A stretch of 35,443 nt of DNA from assembly GCF_001673155.1 (NCBI RefSeq), contig NZ_LZLE01000242.1, positions 1 through 35,443 of the forward strand. Direction: 5' to 3'. A program made the translations under genes and the position numbers. The stretch's first letter is position 1. Each line of letters starts with the position of its first letter. Origin of the DNA: Mycobacterium sp. 1423905.2. GTDB taxonomy: Bacteria > Actinomycetota > Actinomycetes > Mycobacteriales > Mycobacteriaceae. Shown here in pieces: positions 7,617 through 16,135 of the stretch. The notes below the pieces were generated by a model, which was given only the letters and a program-made list of their open reading frames with translations, was not told where the DNA came from and ran no database searches.

Positions 7617-9113
7617 ATGACGAAAGCCGAGGACTGGGCGGAAACGCTTGCGGACCTGGATCGGCGCCGCGAGCATGCCCGGGCCATGGGTGGTTCCCAC
7701 CGGCTCGAGAAGCATCGCGGTAAGGGCAAGCTGGACGCGCGGGCGCGCATCCAACGCCTGCTCGACCCGGGCAGCTTCCGAGAATTCGGCACCCTCGTCG
7801 GCGGTGACATCGCGGCCGACGCGATCGTCACTGGATCGGGTCGCATCAACGGTGTGCCCGTCATGGTCGGTGCCGAAGACTTCACGACCTTCGCCGGGAC
7901 CATCGCGCCGGGCAGCAATGCCAAGCGCTACCGGGCCGCCGAGTTGGCGTTGCGCGATAAGATCCCGTTGGTGATGGTGCTAGAAGGCGCCGGATTTCGC
8001 TCCACCGGAGCACATTACGGGCGTACCCCGACCGACCTGCTGGCGCAGGCGCGCTGCTCGGGACTGGTTCCGACGGTCACTGCCGTGCTCGGTCCCTCCG
8101 CCGGACACGGCGCGCTGGTAGCCCCGGTATGCGATTTCACGGTCATGAGCCGCCAGGGAGCGATCTTCACCGCAGGGCCACCGGTGGTCAAAGAGTCCAC
8201 CGGAGAGGACATTTCGAAGGAGGACCTGGGCGGTCCGGACGTCGCCCTTGCCAGCGGGGTGATCCACAATGTCGCCGAGGACGACGACGAAGCGCTTGCG
8301 ACGGTTCGGCGTTATCTGTCGTATTTTCCGCCGAGCGCATGGTCGTACCCGGCCGCGTCGCCGGCCGACCAGACCGCCGGACCTCGGCCGACCCCGGAGT
8401 TGTTGGACATCGTCTCGCGCGACAATCGCCGGGTCTACGACATGCGCTCGGTGCTCGACGTGGTCTTCGATCGACCCGACTGGTTCGAGGTACAGCCTTT
8501 GTTCGGCCGGGCCATCATCTGCGCGCTGGCACATCTGGGCGGTCATCCCGTCGCGGTGGTAGCCAATCAACCGCAGGTGCTGGCCGGGTCCATCGACGCT
8601 GCCGCTGCCGACAAGGCCGCGCACTTCATCATGGTCGCGGACTCCTTCCATCTTCCGATCGTGTTTCTCGCCGACAATCCCGGCATGTTGCCGGGCAGCC
8701 GTTCGGAACGGCAGGGGGTATTGCGCAGTGGCGCCCGGATGTTCGCCGCGCAGACGGCCGCCACCACAGTGAAGCTGCATGTGACGCTGCGCAAGGCGTA
8801 CGGCTTCGGCTCGATGGTCATGTCGCTGATCAGCTTCGACGGCCAGGTAGCCACCTTCGCCTATCCCGGTGCCACCATGGGTGCCATGGGCGCTTCGGCT
8901 CTGAGCCGCGCATCGCATGCCGACGAAGATCTGTCGGCCAAGCTGCGCAACGCCGAACTGCAAGCGTCGTATCGCTCGGCTGAACACATGGGGTTCGACG
9001 AGCTGATCGACCCGCGCGAGACCCGCGACGCGCTGTTGGCGTCCCTGCAGCGGGGTCTGTCCAGCCGGCAGGCCCCCGCCGAGCCGGTCACTCGCACGCT
9101 GATCATGCCGTAA
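7617..9113 (+). CDS. Acyl-CoA carboxylase carboxyltransferase (AccD-type beta subunit)
   Basis: A 498-residue carboxyltransferase with the duplicated crotonase fold of biotin-dependent acyl-CoA carboxylases. It transfers CO2 from carboxybiotin to an acyl-CoA. The first half holds the acyl-CoA segment G-A-G-F-R-S-T-G (about 124-131) and the second half the biotin-side loop D-N-P-G-M-L-P-G-S (about 350-358). Length fits AccD4-6-like proteins, although the N terminus is short. No biotin carboxylase or biotin carrier (AccA) gene is in the window, so it must borrow one. The ATG has no clear ribosome site and lies 15 bases from operator site 1. Its stop overlaps the convergent oxidoreductase by 11 bases. 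Methylcrotonyl- or geranyl-CoA carboxylase-type chemistry on a branched acyl-CoA is possible but unproven. Confidence 0.92.
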   Translation: MTKAEDWAETLADLDRRREHARAMGGSHRLEKHRGKGKLDARARIQRLLDPGSFREFGTLVGGDIAADAIVTGSGRINGVPVMVGAEDFTTFAGTIAPGSNAKRYRAAELALRDKIPLVMVLEGAGFRSTGAHYGRTPTDLLAQARCSGLVPTVTAVLGPSAGHGALVAPVCDFTVMSRQGAIFTAGPPVVKESTGEDISKEDLGGPDVALASGVIHNVAEDDDEALATVRRYLSYFPPSAWSYPAASPADQTAGPRPTPELLDIVSRDNRRVYDMRSVLDVVFDRPDWFEVQPLFGRAIICALAHLGGHPVAVVANQPQVLAGSIDAAAADKAAHFIMVADSFHLPIVFLADNPGMLPGSRSERQGVLRSGARMFAAQTAATTVKLHVTLRKAYGFGSMVMSLISFDGQVATFAYPGATMGAMGASALSRASHADEDLSAKLRNAELQASYRSAEHMGFDELIDPRETRDALLASLQRGLSSRQAPAEPVTRTLIMP

Positions 9114-10173
9114 CTGTTTTGCCCTCGTCGTTGCCGCGGTAAGCCGTGACGACGGGCTCCAGCTCATCCGGTGTCGCGCCGTGCAGGATCACCGCGTCCG
9201 CGCCGTAGTCGAACTCCTTGCGGATTCTCTGCACACATTGTTCCGCCGATCCGGTGGCCGACGGTTCCAGCCATTCGTCCGGGATCAGCGTCGCGATGTG
9301 TTCGATCTGCTCGGCAGTGGCCTTGTGATCAATGCCCCCGGCTATCGAGGTCACCACGGTGTCCTGCCGAAAACGTTGCAGCACAGCCGGATCCCAGCCG
9401 TTGGTCTGCACCATCAGGTCGCCGTAACCCTGCAGGTAGGTGGCCAAACGTGCCACCGTCTTCTTCAGCCGCAGCTCTTCGGGGAGGTGGTCGCCGACCG
9501 TGGCGAAGCACGACCACACCCGCACGCTGTCCGGGTCACGACCCGCTTTCTCTGCAGCGGACTTGACCGTGTTGACGCAGCGCTGCAGCGTCTCCGGGGT
9601 GAAATAGGTATGCAAGATCACATCGTCGAAGACCCGGCCGCCCAGGGCCAGACTGTTGGGTCCGAACGCCACCAGGGCCAACCGGATGTCCTCGTGGAAG
9701 TCACGGTCCAAGAACAGGACGGGATAGGTGCCCATCGGACCGTCGTGGTGGAAAATCACCTCACCGTGCCACAACCGGCGCATGACCTGCGCCCAGTCCT
9801 CCATCTGGGCGGTGGTGACCGCCGGTATGCCGAACGCACCGTAGATTGCCGCGATGCCGCGACCGATGCCCAGGGTGAAACGACCACCGGAGAGCCGATG
9901 CATGGTGGTCGCCCAGGACGCCGTGATCAACGGATGGCGCGTGTTGTGATTCGTTGCGGCCGTGGCGATTCGCATTCTGCTGGTGACCGCGCAAGCCGCC
10001 CCCACCAGCGACGAGGCCTCCTTGACGTTCCAGCGTTCGGAGATGAAGGCGGTGCCGAAGCCCAGTTCTTCACCGCGGCGCGCTTCGTCCAGCAGAGTCG
10101 CTGGACCCTCGCCGCCCGCCCCGGCCAACAAGTAGTAGCCCAGTTCCTCGAGCGGCTGATCGCTCGTCGGCAT
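9103..10173 (-). CDS. Luciferase-like F420-dependent oxidoreductase (MSMEG_2249-like)
   Basis: A 356-residue LLM-superfamily TIM barrel, distinct from the one at 6553. Recognisable parts are the opening Y-Y-L-L-A-G, the segment E-L-G-F-G-T-A-F-I-S-E-R and the S-G-G-R-F-T-L-G-I-G-R-G loop (about 94-105) that binds the cofactor phosphate in this family. From memory it resembles the subfamily named after MSMEG_2249. MSMEG_2249 and MSMEG_2256 are near neighbours by number, which hints that both genes belong to one conserved cluster. Its ATG overlaps the TAA of the hydrolase upstream (TAATG), so the two are co-translated. It would transfer a hydride from F420H2, or to F420, on an unknown substrate. 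Confidence 0.9.
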   Translation of the reverse strand: MPTSDQPLEELGYYLLAGAGGEGPATLLDEARRGEELGFGTAFISERWNVKEASSLVGAACAVTSRMRIATAATNHNTRHPLITASWATTMHRLSGGRFTLGIGRGIAAIYGAFGIPAVTTAQMEDWAQVMRRLWHGEVIFHHDGPMGTYPVLFLDRDFHEDIRLALVAFGPNSLALGGRVFDDVILHTYFTPETLQRCVNTVKSAAEKAGRDPDSVRVWSCFATVGDHLPEELRLKKTVARLATYLQGYGDLMVQTNGWDPAVLQRFRQDTVVTSIAGGIDHKATAEQIEHIATLIPDEWLEPSATGSAEQCVQRIRKEFDYGADAVILHGATPDELEPVVTAYRGNDEGKTVTA

Positions 10174-11306
10174 TACCGGAGCACCGCCGTATCGGCGACC
10201 TCGCGCAGGAACTGCAAGGTGATGCGCTGTACTCGACGCGAGAAGACGTGCCCGACATGGCTACCGTCGTACCAATACAGCTGGCCTTGCCAGCGTTCGT
10301 GCAAAGCGATCGCAGGCTCCCGCATGGCCATCCGATCGTGCCAGGCTCCCACGATGAGTCGACGAGCCGGTGGTGGTGCCGGGTCGACGGCCAGCGGGTC
10401 AATTACCGAGGTGAGCTTCTCGACGACCGGCGATCCCAACAGTTCCCCGAAGCCGCCGCGAGACGGCCCCCACCGCGCCAAGTGCCGGGCGATCATCGCG
10501 TTGAGGCCGAGTATGGGTGTGTACAACGCGACGGCATCGACGGCCGGCTCGAAGTGGGACACCAGCGCGGCGACCAGACTACCCATCGAAATACCCGCCA
10601 CCGCAACGGCACTGGCGTGCGGCTGAACCCACTGCACCACCGCCCGAACCTCCGACACCGCGCGCATCATGCCGGCGACATTGCCGAGTGGATCCGTGTC
10701 CGGGTAGGCGGGCCACTGCCCGCGCCGGATCCCGTGGCCAGGCTGGACCGGCATCGCGACGTTGAACCCGAGCCTTCGGTGCAGGCGCCCGATCCGGGAA
10801 AACACCAGGTCTTCGCTGCCGCCCTGACCCGCGCCGTGCACCCAGATCAGCCATGGCCTTGGCCCGTCACGGTGACGGCACACGTGCACCACGGCTCGGG
10901 CCGGTCCGCTGAACCCTTCGGCCGCCAACGTCTTCGGCAGCCTGGGGTCGTGTTCAAAGGTGACCTGCTCGTAGGCCAAGCCGGCAATGCGGCGACGCCG
11001 TATCCTGCTGACCCGCAGGGGTTCTGGTGCGGCGTGCACGCGTTCGATGCCAAGTCTCGCCAGTTCTTCGGCAGCCGGTTCGCATGCGTCCAGGGCCCGC
11101 AACGCGCCTGGGCCCCCGCCCAGTAGCGAAAAGCCGCTCAGCACTAGCTCGTCGAGCATGACCTCGCCGAACTGGCGGACTCCGCGGATCGAGACGGGAG
11201 CCCACCCGGTCGATTCGTGCAGACCCGATACGGTGCGGGGCACCACCATCACCAGTTCACGGGCCACGTCACGGCCAAGCCCGAGCGCTCGGGTTGCCGA
11301 GAACAT
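10173..11306 (-). CDS. Alpha/beta-hydrolase, esterase-like
   Basis: A 377-residue alpha/beta-hydrolase with an N-terminal region of about 150 residues before the catalytic core. The oxyanion motif is W-V-H-G-A-G (155-160). The nucleophile elbow is G-I-S-M-G with Ser240. The acid is probably Asp324 and the base His350 or His353. There is no signal peptide, so it is probably cytoplasmic and cleaves an ester or thioester. The start is taken as the ATG at 11306, preceded by AGGTGG; a GTG at 11315 is also open but lies on top of that site. It heads the leftward pair with the F420 oxidoreductase and faces the thioesterase gene across operator site 2. Confidence 0.88.
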   Translation of the reverse strand: MFSATRALGLGRDVARELVMVVPRTVSGLHESTGWAPVSIRGVRQFGEVMLDELVLSGFSLLGGGPGALRALDACEPAAEELARLGIERVHAAPEPLRVSRIRRRRIAGLAYEQVTFEHDPRLPKTLAAEGFSGPARAVVHVCRHRDGPRPWLIWVHGAGQGGSEDLVFSRIGRLHRRLGFNVAMPVQPGHGIRRGQWPAYPDTDPLGNVAGMMRAVSEVRAVVQWVQPHASAVAVAGISMGSLVAALVSHFEPAVDAVALYTPILGLNAMIARHLARWGPSRGGFGELLGSPVVEKLTSVIDPLAVDPAPPPARRLIVGAWHDRMAMREPAIALHERWQGQLYWYDGSHVGHVFSRRVQRITLQFLREVADTAVLR

Positions 11307-11372
11307 GCACACCACCTACTTATGTCGAGGTCAGTTTCTTGGCCCGCGCAGCGGCCGATTTGCAGAAATCTA

Positions 11373-11391
11373 TACTGTAACTAATTAAGTA
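11373..11391. promoter_or_regulatory. Palindromic operator site 2 (TACTGT-N7-TAAGTA)
   Basis: A 19-bp site in the gap between the divergent hydrolase (start 11306) and thioesterase (start 11468). One half-site is the exact consensus TACTGT; the other, read on the minus strand, is TACTTA. The 7-base spacer AACTAAT is similar to that of site 1 (AAGCAAT). The surrounding patch is strikingly AT-rich for this DNA and overlaps possible -10 hexamers (TATACT at 11371). Confidence 0.55.
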
Positions 11392-11467
11392 TCAACGAGC
11401 GCCGGAGTGGGCAGGTTGCTGCGGGCCGCGATCACCAAAACCGAGATGCGACTGCATGGAAGGCGCG

Positions 11468-12097
11468 ATGACCGACACCGCACCCGAAGTCCGACCCACT
11501 GTACGGGGCGGCTTCCCCGACGTCAGACCCGTTGACGCGCCACCCGGACTGGGCCGGTTCGCCGAAGCCCTGCGCCGCCTGCAGGATCTGACGGTCTCGA
11601 CCAACCCGGACGCCGCGACCTGGGCCGCGGCCACCGAGCACATCGAAAACGCCTGCGCCATGCTGGAATCGCACCAAGCGCCCGAGATCGAGGTGCCAGC
11701 CGGCAGGGTCCTCGAGTTGCCGGGACTGGGGCACCCATTGATGCCGCCGTGGACGATGGCCGATGCTGACGCCGACGGGGTCACTATGCGGGGTCATTTC
11801 ACCCGATCACACGTGGGCGGGAACCATGCCGTCCATGGCGGCATGATCCCGTTGTTCTATGACTGGCTGTTCGGCATGGTGGTCACCACGGCCGGTATCC
11901 GTCCCACGCGTACCGCGTATCTGCATGTCGACTACCGCAAGATCACCCCAATCGACGAGCCGTTGACAGCTCGTGGTCGAATCAGCCGGACCGAGGGGCG
12001 AAAAGTCTTCATCACCGCGACCATGAACAGCGACGACGGCGCGCTACTCACCGAGGCCACCGGCCTCATGGTCCGATTGTTGCCCCACCAACCGTGA
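11468..12097 (+). CDS. PaaI-type hotdog-fold acyl-CoA thioesterase
   Basis: A 209-residue protein whose second half is a hotdog thioesterase of the PaaI/YbgC kind. The helix motif His123-Gly-Gly to Asp132 (HGGMIPLFYD) carries the family's active-site acid. The first 85 residues are an extra N-terminal part seen in many actinobacterial members. It would hydrolyse acyl-CoA thioesters, releasing CoA or rescuing stalled intermediates. I start at the ATG at 11468, with GGAAGG a few bases upstream; the in-frame ATG at 11456 has no ribosome site. The next gene, an acyl-CoA ligase, begins 11 bases after its stop, so a ligase and a thioesterase are made together. Confidence 0.88.
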   Translation: MTDTAPEVRPTVRGGFPDVRPVDAPPGLGRFAEALRRLQDLTVSTNPDAATWAAATEHIENACAMLESHQAPEIEVPAGRVLELPGLGHPLMPPWTMADADADGVTMRGHFTRSHVGGNHAVHGGMIPLFYDWLFGMVVTTAGIRPTRTAYLHVDYRKITPIDEPLTARGRISRTEGRKVFITATMNSDDGALLTEATGLMVRLLPHQP

Positions 12098-12107
12098 CGG
12101 AGCGTTG

Positions 12108-13760
12108 ATGCCTGGCTTGGCAACACAATTTACGGTTCCCGAGGTCGCGGCGGGCGTCGTGTCGGCGATCGGTGACCGGGAATTCATCATTCAAGGCGAA
12201 CGGCGATACACCTACCGCCGAATCCTCGAGCGGTCGCATCGGCTGGCCGGCTACCTGCATTCCCAAGGGCTGGGTTGCTACATCGAGCGATCCGCTTTGG
12301 CCGGCCATGAGGTCGGGCAGGACCTGCTCGGGTTGTACGCCTACAACGGCAACGAGTTCGTCGAGGCGCTCTTCGCTTCCTTTCAGGCCCGAGTGGCCCC
12401 GTTCAACGTCAACTTCCGATACATCAAAAACGAGTTGCGGTACCTGCTCGCGGATTCGGGGGCGAGCGCATTGCTCTACCACGCGGCATTCGCGCCCCGG
12501 GTGGCCGAAGTCTTACCGGACCTGCCGCAGCTGCGTGTGCTGATTCAGATCGCCGACGACTCCGGCAACGAGTTACTGCCCGGCGCAATCGATTACGAGG
12601 CTGCCCTGGCATCTAGCCCGCCGCAACCGCCGCCTGTCCAGCCGTCGCCCGATGACCTGTACGTGCTGTACACCGGGGGCACCACCGGTATGCCGAAAGG
12701 GGTGTTGTGGCGCCAGCACGACATCTTCATGACGTCGTTCGGCGGGAGAGATCTCTACAGCGGCCAGCCGGCCACTTCGGTCGAGGAGATCGCGGCATGC
12801 ACCACCGCGGGACCCGGCACGAAATTGATGGTGCTGCCACCGCTGATCCATGGCGCCGCGCAGTGGACCGTGATGACGGCGATGACCACCGGACAGTCGG
12901 TGGTGTTCGCTTCGGTGGTCGATCACTTCGACGCCGACGAGGTGGTGCGCACCATCGAGCGTGAGCGCGTCGCGGTGGTGACCGTTGTCGGTGACGCGAT
13001 CGCGCGTCCGTTGATCACCGCCATCGAGAAGGGCGCCGCCGATGTGTCGTCGTTGGCGGTGGTGGCCAATGGCGGCGCCCTTTTGACGCCCTACGTGAAG
13101 CAGCGGTTGATCGACGTCTTGCCCAACGCCGTCGTCGTAGATGGAGTGGGGTCGTCGGAAACCGGCGCTCAGATGCACCACCTGTCGACCTCCGCAGCTG
13201 TCTCGACCGGAACATTCAACGCCGGGCCGGATACCTTTGTCGCCGCTGAGGATTTGTCGGTGATCCTGTCTCCAGGTCACGACGGCATCGGCTGGCTGGC
13301 TCAGCGCGGTTTTGTGCCGTTGGGCTACAAGGGCGATGCGGCCAAGACCGCCGCAACCTTCCCGGTGATCGACGGTGTGCGATACGCGGTTCCCGGCGAC
13401 CGGGCCCGCCACAGCGCCGACGGGTGCATCGAGTTGCTGGGCCGTGACTCCGTCACGATCAACTCCGGTGGAGAGAAGATTTTCGCCGAAGAGGTCGAGA
13501 CGGCGATGGCCTCGCATCCCGCGGTGGCCGACGTGGTGGTCGCCGGGCGCCCCAGTGAGCGGTGGGGTCAGGAAGTGGTGGCCATCGTCGCCCTGGCCGA
13601 CGGGGCGCACGCCGAATCCCAGGAGTTGGTTGCCCACGCCGCTATGTCGTTGGCACGCTACAAACTTCCCAGAGCGGTCGTGTTCCGCCCGGTGATCGAG
13701 CGCAGCCCGTCGGGTAAAGCCGACTATCGGTGGGCGCGCGAGCAGGCGATCACGGGTTGA
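12108..13760 (+). CDS. Acyl-CoA synthetase (FadD, FadD19-like AMP-binding enzyme)
   Basis: A 550-residue adenylate-forming ligase that activates a carboxylic acid to its CoA thioester through an acyl-AMP. The phosphate loop is YTGGTTGMPKG (188-198). The region N-F-R-Y (102-105), W-R-Q-H-D-I-F after the loop, and the ending S-G-K-A-D-Y-R-W-A closely follow the FadD19 pattern of mycobacteria, a ligase for sterol side-chain acids (recalled, not aligned). The catalytic lysine of the mobile C-terminal domain is Lys537. The ATG at 12108 has GGAG 5 bases upstream; the TTG just before it is less likely. The gene ends in a convergent gap with the acyl-CoA dehydrogenase at 13866. Confidence 0.94.
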   Translation: MPGLATQFTVPEVAAGVVSAIGDREFIIQGERRYTYRRILERSHRLAGYLHSQGLGCYIERSALAGHEVGQDLLGLYAYNGNEFVEALFASFQARVAPFNVNFRYIKNELRYLLADSGASALLYHAAFAPRVAEVLPDLPQLRVLIQIADDSGNELLPGAIDYEAALASSPPQPPPVQPSPDDLYVLYTGGTTGMPKGVLWRQHDIFMTSFGGRDLYSGQPATSVEEIAACTTAGPGTKLMVLPPLIHGAAQWTVMTAMTTGQSVVFASVVDHFDADEVVRTIERERVAVVTVVGDAIARPLITAIEKGAADVSSLAVVANGGALLTPYVKQRLIDVLPNAVVVDGVGSSETGAQMHHLSTSAAVSTGTFNAGPDTFVAAEDLSVILSPGHDGIGWLAQRGFVPLGYKGDAAKTAATFPVIDGVRYAVPGDRARHSADGCIELLGRDSVTINSGGEKIFAEEVETAMASHPAVADVVVAGRPSERWGQEVVAIVALADGAHAESQELVAHAAMSLARYKLPRAVVFRPVIERSPSGKADYRWAREQAITG

Positions 13761-13865
13761 GTGGGCGGTCACGGCCTCCAACGTTGCGCCACGGCGGGAA
13801 AGCCGGGAATTCCGAGCCGTCAATGCACGGCGGAAGCCGCAATTACCCCCTTGGCCAGGCAGCGC
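13761..13865. other. Convergent intergenic gap, no clear terminator
   Basis: These 105 bases separate the convergent acyl-CoA ligase and acyl-CoA dehydrogenase. Short GC-rich partial repeats occur (CGGCGG...CCG around 13790-13840), but no long stem with a T-run was found on either strand. No short gene is supported. Confidence 0.4.
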
Positions 13866-15059
13866 TCACGACGCCCGCTTAGCCGGCGGCGAGTAGCTCG
13901 GCTTCCCCAGGCCCAGAACGTATTGCGCAATCATGTTGCGGAACACTTCCAAGGTGCCGCCGTAGATGCCGACCAAGGGGGCGAACCGATAGACGTACTC
14001 CGCGGCGCCGTTGTCCGCGGCGGCGTCGGTGCCGAACGGCAGCGCCGAGGCTTCCCCGAGCAGGTCCATCAAGTCCGGGGAAATGTCGCGCATGGTCTGC
14101 GCGATAGCCACCCGGCCGAAGATGCTGGGCGCAGAAAGGGCCGCTTCCATCCGCGCGGCGCTGCGACCCAAGCGATATGCCACCGACCGATCGTCGATCA
14201 ATCGACGGCCCTGCGGATCCCCTTGTCCCACACGTGCGGCGGCCTGATCGACCGCCAGAGTCATCGACCCGGCCTGGTGCATCATGATCGACGTGTCCTG
14301 CAGCCCATCGGGCGCCGCGGCCACCGCGCCGTGCTCGACGTTGAGCGGCTCGCGCAGCACGGTCCAGCCCCCGTTCACCTCGCCCAGCCGGTACTTGTCA
14401 TCGACGCGTACGTCGCTGTAGTAGACAATGTTGGTGCGGTCGCCATCCACCGTGCGGATTCCTTGAATCTCGATGCCCGGCAAGTCGAGCGGAACAAGAA
14501 ACATGGTGAGGCTCTTGTGTTTCGGTGCGCTCGGATCGGTATTGGTGATGAGAAATACATACTGGCAGTTGTGCGCCCCTGTAGTGAACATCTTCGAGCC
14601 GTTGATCAGCCAACTGTCACCGTCGCGCACCGCGCGGGTCTTACAAGTTGCGATGTCCGAGCCGCCTTCGGGCTCGGTGTAGCCCAGACAGAGACGGACG
14701 TGACCGCTGAACACCCCTTGCAGCACCACGTCTCTCAACTCGGGTACACCGAACTTGGCCACCGAGCGCGCCACCATGGCGGTGGTTCCCCAGGTCACCC
14801 ACGGTACCTGCGCCCGCCGCTTCTCAAGCTCCCATATCCGTCGGCGCACCCGAGTGAATCCACCCTCGGATTCGGGCTTCCACTCCTTCTCCAGATAACC
14901 CGCGGCGCCCAACTTCAAGTGCAGCTCCTCGTTGAAATTGTCACCGGTCTCGCGATCGTGGCGTAACACCTCATCGGTGACATGAGTGGCCAGAAAGCGG
15001 CGTGCCTCGGCTTGGAAAGCCCGGTCCGCGTCGGACAATTCGACTCGGGAGAAGTCCAT
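13866..15059 (-). CDS. Acyl-CoA dehydrogenase, alpha-like subunit of a heteromeric FadE pair
   Basis: A 397-residue flavoprotein that introduces a double bond into an acyl-CoA. The FAD/substrate segment is G-Y-T-E-P-E-G-G-S-D (about 125-134). The C terminus reads Y-G-G-T-L-E-V-F-R-N, as in the FAD-binding subunits of the actinobacterial heterotetrameric dehydrogenases, rather than Y-E-G-T as in homotetramers. The general base is therefore probably not at the usual C-terminal site; Glu in N-V-E-H-G is a candidate, as in isovaleryl-CoA dehydrogenase-like enzymes (inference). It lies 9 bases after the partner FadE and is the last gene of the operon that begins at 20659. Confidence 0.92.
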   Translation of the reverse strand: MDFSRVELSDADRAFQAEARRFLATHVTDEVLRHDRETGDNFNEELHLKLGAAGYLEKEWKPESEGGFTRVRRRIWELEKRRAQVPWVTWGTTAMVARSVAKFGVPELRDVVLQGVFSGHVRLCLGYTEPEGGSDIATCKTRAVRDGDSWLINGSKMFTTGAHNCQYVFLITNTDPSAPKHKSLTMFLVPLDLPGIEIQGIRTVDGDRTNIVYYSDVRVDDKYRLGEVNGGWTVLREPLNVEHGAVAAAPDGLQDTSIMMHQAGSMTLAVDQAAARVGQGDPQGRRLIDDRSVAYRLGRSAARMEAALSAPSIFGRVAIAQTMRDISPDLMDLLGEASALPFGTDAAADNGAAEYVYRFAPLVGIYGGTLEVFRNMIAQYVLGLGKPSYSPPAKRAS

Positions 15060-15068
15060 CGCGTCGCC

Positions 15069-16133
15069 CTACACTCGTGCCGCCGCGAGTGCACTTTCTC
15101 GCGCGGTCACGATGTCGGCGATCCGCTGCGCACTAGCTCCGGGATCACCGCCGGCCAGCGGCCATCCTCGGGCGCGGACCAGGTAGGCCGTTGCGGCGGC
15201 TTCGGCCGACACACCAAGCCCGCCCTGGATATGCACGGCCATGGTGGCCGCCTTGGCTGCTTCCTCGGCCATGAAGACGAACGCCGAGGGCGCCAATTCG
15301 GGCCGTTCCGCGGGCTCGTACTCGAGGAACCACGCGGCCCGGCGCGCCAGGTTGCGCCCGCCTTGCACGGTGATGGCCATGTTGGCCAACGGATGCGAGA
15401 TGCCCTGCAGGGTAGAGATCGGCACCCCGAGCGTGTAACGCGTCTTGGCGAATTCCGCCGCGATGGTCATCGTCTCCTCCACCAGACCTACCAGCGCGGC
15501 GGCGATGAGCAGTCGCCATTCGTCAAGAGCCCGGTCGAAATTCGCTAGCGCTTCGGGTCCCTGGCCTAAGACGGTGCGGGAGTACGCGGCGTCTGGATCC
15601 ACCCACGCCATCGGCAGTCGGCCGATGTTGTCGACCTTGGCGGGTCGGGTGGGGAAAGTCAGCCCGACGACCTGGTCGCCGTCGCGGATGATGACGTGTT
15701 CGGCGATCGATCCGGTGGGCACCAGCCGAGCACCCGGGGCGGGGTCCAATCGGACATCCAGACCAGCGATCTGTTCGCCTTGGGCCACTGCGGCAAGGTG
15801 ATCTCCCGACGCTCCCAGTCGGTGCAACAATCGCGCGGCACAGACGTGATCGATCCAGGGAACTGGCGCCAGGCACCGGCCGATCTCCTCGGCCACCAAC
15901 GTCAAATCAACCAACGTCGCGCCGTCGCCGCCGGCGGACTCCGGCAGCGCCATCGTGGTAGCGCCCATGGCACACAATCGCTCCCACAAATTCTTGTCGT
16001 ATCCGGACGGCTCTGCGGCACGAACAATGTCGATCGGGCAATGGGTCTTGAAGAACTGCTGATAGGCGTTTTGCACAGCGATGTGATCGTCGGACAGGCT
16101 GTAGTCCAGCCTGCGCAACTCAAAGCGGTCCAT
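15069..16133 (-). CDS. Acyl-CoA dehydrogenase, beta-like subunit of a heteromeric FadE pair
   Basis: A 354-residue acyl-CoA dehydrogenase-fold protein, shorter and more divergent than its neighbour. The N-terminal helical domain (E-S-A-G-G-D-G region) and C-terminal helices (H-I-Q-G-G-L-G-V-S-A-E) are recognisable, but the middle lacks the usual T-E-P-x-x-G-S-D motif and there is no Y-E-G-T catalytic motif. That is the pattern of the partner subunit in alpha2-beta2 FadE complexes such as FadE28-FadE29, which handle bulky sterol side chains (family knowledge). I start at the ATG at 16133, two bases after the amidohydrolase stop; a longer reading would run backwards through that gene. Confidence 0.9.
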   Translation of the reverse strand: MDRFELRRLDYSLSDDHIAVQNAYQQFFKTHCPIDIVRAAEPSGYDKNLWERLCAMGATTMALPESAGGDGATLVDLTLVAEEIGRCLAPVPWIDHVCAARLLHRLGASGDHLAAVAQGEQIAGLDVRLDPAPGARLVPTGSIAEHVIIRDGDQVVGLTFPTRPAKVDNIGRLPMAWVDPDAAYSRTVLGQGPEALANFDRALDEWRLLIAAALVGLVEETMTIAAEFAKTRYTLGVPISTLQGISHPLANMAITVQGGRNLARRAAWFLEYEPAERPELAPSAFVFMAEEAAKAATMAVHIQGGLGVSAEAAATAYLVRARGWPLAGGDPGASAQRIADIVTARESALAAARV

Positions 16134-16135
16134 CC

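Noticed and set aside
7980..9167. Long minus-strand frame opposite the carboxyltransferase
   Set aside because: Shadow of the carboxyltransferase; composition is Arg/Gly/His-rich without motifs.
13761..13865. Possible bidirectional terminator between FadD and FadE
   Set aside because: Only short, interrupted GC repeats; no stem comparable to that at 20767-20800.
13761..14966. Plus-strand frame of about 400 residues opposite the FadE at 13866
   Set aside because: It mirrors an acyl-CoA dehydrogenase and has no domain or ribosome site of its own.
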